Origin: Vibrio sp. JC009
GTDB lineage: Bacteria > Pseudomonadota > Gammaproteobacteria > Enterobacterales > Vibrionaceae
Direction of reading: 5' to 3'
Assembly: GCF_029016485.1 (NCBI RefSeq)
Contig: NZ_CP092107.1
Coordinates: 1,116,001 to 1,180,000 of the forward strand
DNA: 64,000 nt
The position numbers and the translations under genes were made by a program. The notes below the pieces were generated by a model. That model was not told where the DNA came from. It worked only from the letters and a program-made list of their open reading frames with translations, and did no database searches. Shown one piece after another: positions 60,031 to 64,000 of this stretch (the stretch's first letter is position 1; each line of letters starts with the position of its first letter).

Positions 60031-62145
60031 ATGCGCGATCCTTTATTAAATTCTCTTGCTTACATCAGCCGCTATTACGGCCTGTCCAATTCACCAGAGG
60101 CTCTGGTGAGTGGACTGCCCCTGGCTGACGGTAAGTTAACGCCCTTTCTTTTTCCCCGCTCCGCAGAAAGAGCTGGGTTGATAGCGAAAGAGAACAGAGC
60201 CCCTCTGATGGAGATTTCAGAGCTTATTCTTCCGGTCGTGCTTTTGTTAAAAGATGGTGATGCCTGCGTACTGGTCAGTGTGAATGAGAGCACAGGCGAA
60301 GCCGAAGTCGTCTCTGCCGACTCGCAGATGATTCCTGTATCTATCCCTCTGCAAGAGCTGCAACAACAATATATCGGTCGCTATTTTCTGGTAAAAAAAC
60401 AGTTCCGCTATGATGAGCGTTCACCGGAAATACTGAAAACCCGTGATGGTCACTGGTTCTGGGGTACACTTTTTGAATCGAAACATATCTACCGCGATGT
60501 TCTGATTGCCTCACTGTTAATCAACATTTTTGCCGTCGCCGCTCCCCTGTTTACCAGACTGGTGTACGACAAAGTCGTACCGAATCTGGCATTTGAAACC
60601 CTGTGGGTGCTGGCGTCGGGTATTTTTGTTATTTTTGTATTCGACCTAATCCTGAAACTCCTTCGCAGTTACTTTATTGATATAGCGGGGAAAAAATCCG
60701 ACATTCTGATCTCCTCCAAACTGTTTAGTAAAGTCATGGGCATCCGCATGGACTCCCGCCCGCCATCCACCGGCGCCTTTGCCAGACACCTTCAGGAGTT
60801 CGAATCCATCAGGGAATTCTTCACTTCAGCCACCATTTCCGCGCTGATAGATCTTCCTTTTGCCATCATGTTTCTGGGTATTATCTGGCTGCTTGCCGGC
60901 AACATGGTAATCATCCCTATCATCGGAGTTTCCATTCTGATCATTCATTCCCTGTTAATTCAGGGGCCACTGAGAAAAAGTATCGAGGAAGGCTCCCGTC
61001 TGGCGTCGCAAAAGTACGCCAACCTTATCGAAAGTATTGCCGGATTAGAGTCAGTAAAACTCTTTGGTGCCCAGAGCCAGTTCCAGTATCGCTGGGAAGA
61101 AGCGGTAACCCATATGGCAAACTGGAGTATCAAAAGCCGCAGATTTACCGATTCAATCCAGAATATGGCGGGCTTTGTTCAGCAATCCTGTAACGTTGGT
61201 ATGATCATCTTTGGTGTCTACCTGATTGCAGAAGGTGAACTAACCATGGGTGGCCTGATTGCCACAACAATGCTAAGCGGCCGAGCTATCAATCCGCTTG
61301 TTCAGCTTTCACTCCTCTCAGCACGCTACAATCAGGCAAAGTCTTCCATGACCATCATCAATCAGGTGATGGAGATGCCCGACGAGCAGGAAGAGGGAAA
61401 GCGCTATATTCACAGGCCTGTTATCCAGGGTAGAATTGAACTGGATAAAGTCACCTTCCACTACCCGGATTCACCCGCTGCCGCAGTGCGGGACTTCTCG
61501 CTAAAAATCAATCCAGGAGAGAAGGTAGCCATCATAGGCCGTATAGGTTCAGGTAAAACAACGCTGGAGCGCCTTATAATGGGCCTGTATCACCCTACAG
61601 AGGGCCATGTGCGCATAGATGACACCGATATCGCCCAGCTCCATCACGTGGACGTACGACGCAATATAGGCTGTGTGCCGCAGGAAAGTCTTCTATTCTT
61701 TGGTTCAATCCGGGACAACATCACTCTGGGCCAGCAGCTGGTGGATGACCGCATGGTGCTGGATGCCGCCAACCGTGCAGGCGTAACAGCCTTTACTCAG
61801 CAAGATCCCGCCGGTCTTGAAAGGCAGGTTGGTGAAGGCGGCATGCTGCTGTCAGGAGGTCAGCGTCAGGCAGTATCCATAGCCAGAGCCATGCTGGGTC
61901 ACCCTCCGGTCATGCTGCTTGATGAACCCACCAGTGCCATGGACAACCGCTCAGAGATGCACATTAAGCACCAGCTGAAGCAGATGAAACCCAATGAAAC
62001 TCTGATCCTTATCACTCACAAAATGACCATGCTGGATGTGGTAGACCGGGTCGTAGTGATGGAAAAAGGGACAGTTATCGCAGATGGCCCGAAAGAGAAG
62101 ATTCTGGATGATCTTAAGCATGGACGGGTACGGGCCGTAAGTTGA
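60031..62145 (+). CDS. lapB: LapB-type type I secretion ABC exporter
   Basis: A 704-residue half ABC exporter. The N-terminal ~135 residues form a C39-peptidase-like domain without catalytic Cys (NSLAYISRYYG), as in exporters of RTX adhesins. TM segments cover ~165-440. The ATPase has Walker A GRIGSGKTT, LSGGQRQAVSIARAM, Walker B VMLLDEPTSAMDN and the H-loop THKM. It would export the LapA/BrtA-like adhesin together with LapC. It ends the lap cluster, and neither the adhesin gene nor a TolC homologue is in the window. Confidence 0.88.
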   Translation: MRDPLLNSLAYISRYYGLSNSPEALVSGLPLADGKLTPFLFPRSAERAGLIAKENRAPLMEISELILPVVLLLKDGDACVLVSVNESTGEAEVVSADSQMIPVSIPLQELQQQYIGRYFLVKKQFRYDERSPEILKTRDGHWFWGTLFESKHIYRDVLIASLLINIFAVAAPLFTRLVYDKVVPNLAFETLWVLASGIFVIFVFDLILKLLRSYFIDIAGKKSDILISSKLFSKVMGIRMDSRPPSTGAFARHLQEFESIREFFTSATISALIDLPFAIMFLGIIWLLAGNMVIIPIIGVSILIIHSLLIQGPLRKSIEEGSRLASQKYANLIESIAGLESVKLFGAQSQFQYRWEEAVTHMANWSIKSRRFTDSIQNMAGFVQQSCNVGMIIFGVYLIAEGELTMGGLIATTMLSGRAINPLVQLSLLSARYNQAKSSMTIINQVMEMPDEQEEGKRYIHRPVIQGRIELDKVTFHYPDSPAAAVRDFSLKINPGEKVAIIGRIGSGKTTLERLIMGLYHPTEGHVRIDDTDIAQLHHVDVRRNIGCVPQESLLFFGSIRDNITLGQQLVDDRMVLDAANRAGVTAFTQQDPAGLERQVGEGGMLLSGGQRQAVSIARAMLGHPPVMLLDEPTSAMDNRSEMHIKHQLKQMKPNETLILITHKMTMLDVVDRVVVMEKGTVIADGPKEKILDDLKHGRVRAVS

Positions 62146-62168
62146 TTCAACGGATGAAACTGTATTGC

Positions 62169-63092
62169 TTATGCAAAAGCTGACCTCATGCGATACCACA
62201 GACGGCCATCAATCGCAGATAACCCGAATGCGATTAACGCCATGCCAACTATATGAATGACTTCCAGAGATTCGTTCAGGAATAGTGAGCCAAGCAGAAT
62301 AGCGGAGACGGGCACAAGTAAAGTAACCAGCAGTACGTTTGTCGCTCCGGCCAGTTCAAGAATTCTGAAATAGAGAACATAAGCTACCGCAGTGGAAGCA
62401 ACAGCAAGTCCTGCAATAGCTATCCATGTGCTCATGTTTATACTGTCCGTTTCGATAGAGCCTTCTACAAATAACGTAACAGGAAGTAATATAAGCGTTG
62501 AAGCCGTTACCTGTCCTGCCGCTGTAATAACAGGATTAACGCCCAGTGACTTAAACCTGCGCCCGTATACGCCTGCAAATGCGTAAGATATGGCTGCGGC
62601 AATAACAGCAAGCTGCGCCAGCAAATTACTTCCGTCACCTAAAGCAGGCACGCCTATCATCACAGCAACCCCCACAAAGCCGAGAACAACGCCGATTAGT
62701 TTTAGCGGGGTTGGTCGTTCATCAGGCAGCATCATTCCAGCCACAACTACTGCAAATATCGGTGTTGCAGCATTCAGCACAGAAGCCAGACCTGATGCAA
62801 TCTGAGTTTGCCCCCATACAATCAAAGTAAAGGGGATAACATTGTTCAGTAACCCCATCCCTAAAAATGAAACCCAGACTGTCAGGCTTTGTGGTGGACG
62901 CAAACCTGTCACTATGGCGATTCCCCATAGCGTAAGCGCGGCTATTGCAACTCTAAGCGTCACTATGGTTAATGGAGGAAGGTCATTGACCGCTACGCCC
63001 ACAAAAAAGAAAGAGCCGCCCCATAGCATGGAGAGCAAAACGAGCATAGCCCATACTTTTAAGCTCATAGAATGGTTAATGGTCGGTGTCAT
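62169..63092 (-). CDS. EamA/DMT-family transporter
   Basis: A 307-residue, ten-TM protein with two EamA repeats (MLWGGSFFFVGVAVNDLPPL in the first, SYAFAGVYGRRFKSLGVNP starting the second). It is likely a metabolite exporter. The substrate cannot be assigned. It is convergent with lapB, with a 23-bp gap. Confidence 0.9.
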   Translation of the reverse strand: MTPTINHSMSLKVWAMLVLLSMLWGGSFFFVGVAVNDLPPLTIVTLRVAIAALTLWGIAIVTGLRPPQSLTVWVSFLGMGLLNNVIPFTLIVWGQTQIASGLASVLNAATPIFAVVVAGMMLPDERPTPLKLIGVVLGFVGVAVMIGVPALGDGSNLLAQLAVIAAAISYAFAGVYGRRFKSLGVNPVITAAGQVTASTLILLPVTLFVEGSIETDSINMSTWIAIAGLAVASTAVAYVLYFRILELAGATNVLLVTLLVPVSAILLGSLFLNESLEVIHIVGMALIAFGLSAIDGRLWYRMRSAFA

Positions 63093-63309
63093 GGTAGGGG
63101 TAATCCGTGTTATTCATCTTTCTCTTCATATTAACTGCAGCGGCAAGCATATAACATCCGAAAATTGCGCCATATTCAAAATAGAGGAACCACAAATTAA
63201 CCATCAAATACAGACCTTCCTTTTCCGCATTTTTGTGTAAAGATAAAGGAGCAGTAATTGTTTTATAACGCCCGGTAATTTGAACCGGCTCAACCACAAC
63301 CATTTTCAT
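63076..63309 (-). CDS. Possible small membrane protein
   Basis: A 77-codon ORF with one hydrophobic segment (YLMVNLWFLYFEYGAIFGCY) overlaps the DMT start by 17 bases. No good ribosome binding site is seen and it covers the promoter area of the next gene, so it may be chance. Confidence 0.3.
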   Translation of the reverse strand: MKMVVVEPVQITGRYKTITAPLSLHKNAEKEGLYLMVNLWFLYFEYGAIFGCYMLAAAVNMKRKMNNTDYPYHDTDH

Positions 63310-63318
63310 GAGGTACTT

Positions 63319-63852
63319 ATGGCAAACATCGTATTTATTGCAGCTAGTCTGGACGGTTACATTGCAGATAAAAATGGCAAACTTGACTGGCTACATTCAG
63401 TACCAAACCCGGACAATATCGATACTGGCTTCTTCTCCCTTATGGAACGAATTGACGGCTTGGTAATGGGACGTAACACTCTGGAGGTGGTACTGAGTTT
63501 TGACTGCGACTGGCCTTATACAAAGCCGGTCTTCGTTTTGAGTAACACAATGACGAAAGTGCCACAAGGCTATGAAGATAAAGTCTTTTTGGTCAAAGGA
63601 AAATTGAAAGACATTCTTGCGGAGCTAAATGCTAAAGGATTTAATAACCTCTACATTGACGGTGGTGTGACCATTCAAAACTTCCTCAAAGAAGACCTGA
63701 TTGACGAAATGGTGATCACCCGCTTCCCTATCTTACTTGGTGGCGGAGCTCCTTTGTTTGGTGAACTAAAACAGCCATTAAACTTCAAAGTGACCAAGAG
63801 TGAAATCGTATTAGAAACCCTGGTTCAAACCACTTACGTGCGAGAAAAATAA
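63319..63852 (+). CDS. Dihydrofolate reductase/RibD C-terminal-like protein
   Basis: A 177-residue protein of the RibD_C/DHFR-like family (ANIVFIAASLDGYIADKNGK, then FFSLMERIDGLVMGRNTLEV, LYIDGGVTIQNFLKEDLIDE, and a late TRFPILLGGGAPLFGE). It probably binds NADPH; the substrate is unknown, as for many stand-alone members. ATG 63319 has GAGGT upstream; the longer ORF from 63280 lacks a site. A CGCACT/AGTGCG hairpin follows in the last 150 bases, which hold no gene. Confidence 0.88.
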   Translation: MANIVFIAASLDGYIADKNGKLDWLHSVPNPDNIDTGFFSLMERIDGLVMGRNTLEVVLSFDCDWPYTKPVFVLSNTMTKVPQGYEDKVFLVKGKLKDILAELNAKGFNNLYIDGGVTIQNFLKEDLIDEMVITRFPILLGGGAPLFGELKQPLNFKVTKSEIVLETLVQTTYVREK

Positions 63853-64000
63853 TATTAATTTCTTAAACAGGCCATATAATCTTTAAAACATGCCTATTTG
63901 TATCACTTCGCACTCAAAAGCAGTGCGTATTCCAGCTCACCCGATCAGCCCTTTACGTTTGTTAATCTCGGTGGTCTGATACAGCTAAAGCAAGCCATAG

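Noticed and set aside
55982..62145. RTX toxin secretion operon
   Set aside because: The neighbouring LapG-type protease and LapD-type receptor identify adhesin control; no toxin or acyltransferase gene is present.
1..64000. tRNA or rRNA genes
   Set aside because: I saw no cloverleaf-like or rRNA-like sequence on either strand; a covariance search would be needed to exclude them fully.

Overview
The window looks like chromosomal DNA of an alginate-degrading marine gammaproteobacterium, most likely a Vibrio or close relative. The reasons are paired PL17-type oligoalginate lyases with KdgF, a sodium symporter and an SDR reductase; a LapB/C/D/G adhesin-control module; a dense set of c-di-GMP genes; a CsrB-type RNA; and a prophage of the P2-head/Mu-tail kind known from vibrios (VHML-like and phiHAP-1-like phages). 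Taxonomy is inference from gene content.

Region 1 (1 to about 23.7 kb) is a myovirus prophage whose left end lies outside the window. It opens with a Mu-type baseplate and fibre block (94-6805) and a small putative lysis block (6928-7846). Next comes an AT-rich three-gene cargo cassette (8025-9878): a GHKL/HATPase protein, a DUF4325 STAS-like protein and a membrane-anchored coiled-coil protein. P2-type portal and terminase genes follow on the minus strand, then the P2-type scaffold, capsid, completion and Mu-type sheath/tube/tape-measure genes on the plus strand. Two features are unusual: the terminase small-subunit gene (gpM-like) sits in the tail operon, and the tape measure is at the far end from the baseplate genes. 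The right end carries tandem LexA-type boxes, a 73-aa protein, an SRAP (abasic-site) protein, an HNH nuclease, a lipoprotein, and TGTCGCCA repeats that probably mark the prophage boundary.

Region 2 (23.8-28.6 kb) has a Fic-fold protein whose catalytic His position is Gln, with repeated TAAGGACAA sites upstream. It also has a PstS-like binding protein divergent from a GGDEF-EAL protein. Region 3 (28.6-45.5 kb) is the alginate locus: two PL17-type lyases, kdgF, an SSS symporter, a DEH-reductase-like SDR and a FadR-type regulator. These are interleaved with three c-di-GMP signalling genes, an exonuclease and a solute-binding protein. A recurring palindrome, TTGTAnTACAA, in the intergenic gaps is a good candidate operator for the FadR-type regulator.

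Region 4 (45.5-51.6 kb) contains a minus-strand CsrB-type sRNA with more than 20 GGA motifs, a promoter and an upstream VarA/GacA-like box. It also holds a GntR/UTRA regulator, a DUF445 protein, an 8-bp tandem repeat, a small Cys-rich protein, and putP with an AraC-type regulator linked by a repeated 15-bp motif. Region 5 (51.9-55.1 kb) has two tandem paralogous secreted coiled-coil/PEGA proteins, the second fused to an FGE-sulfatase domain. Region 6 (55.1-64.0 kb) has pdxH, the lapC-lapG-lapD-lapB cluster (without the adhesin or a TolC gene), a DMT transporter and a RibD-like reductase.

The best candidate for an undescribed system is the HATPase/STAS-like/membrane-protein cassette in the prophage. 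The best unannotated non-coding element is the CsrB-type RNA.
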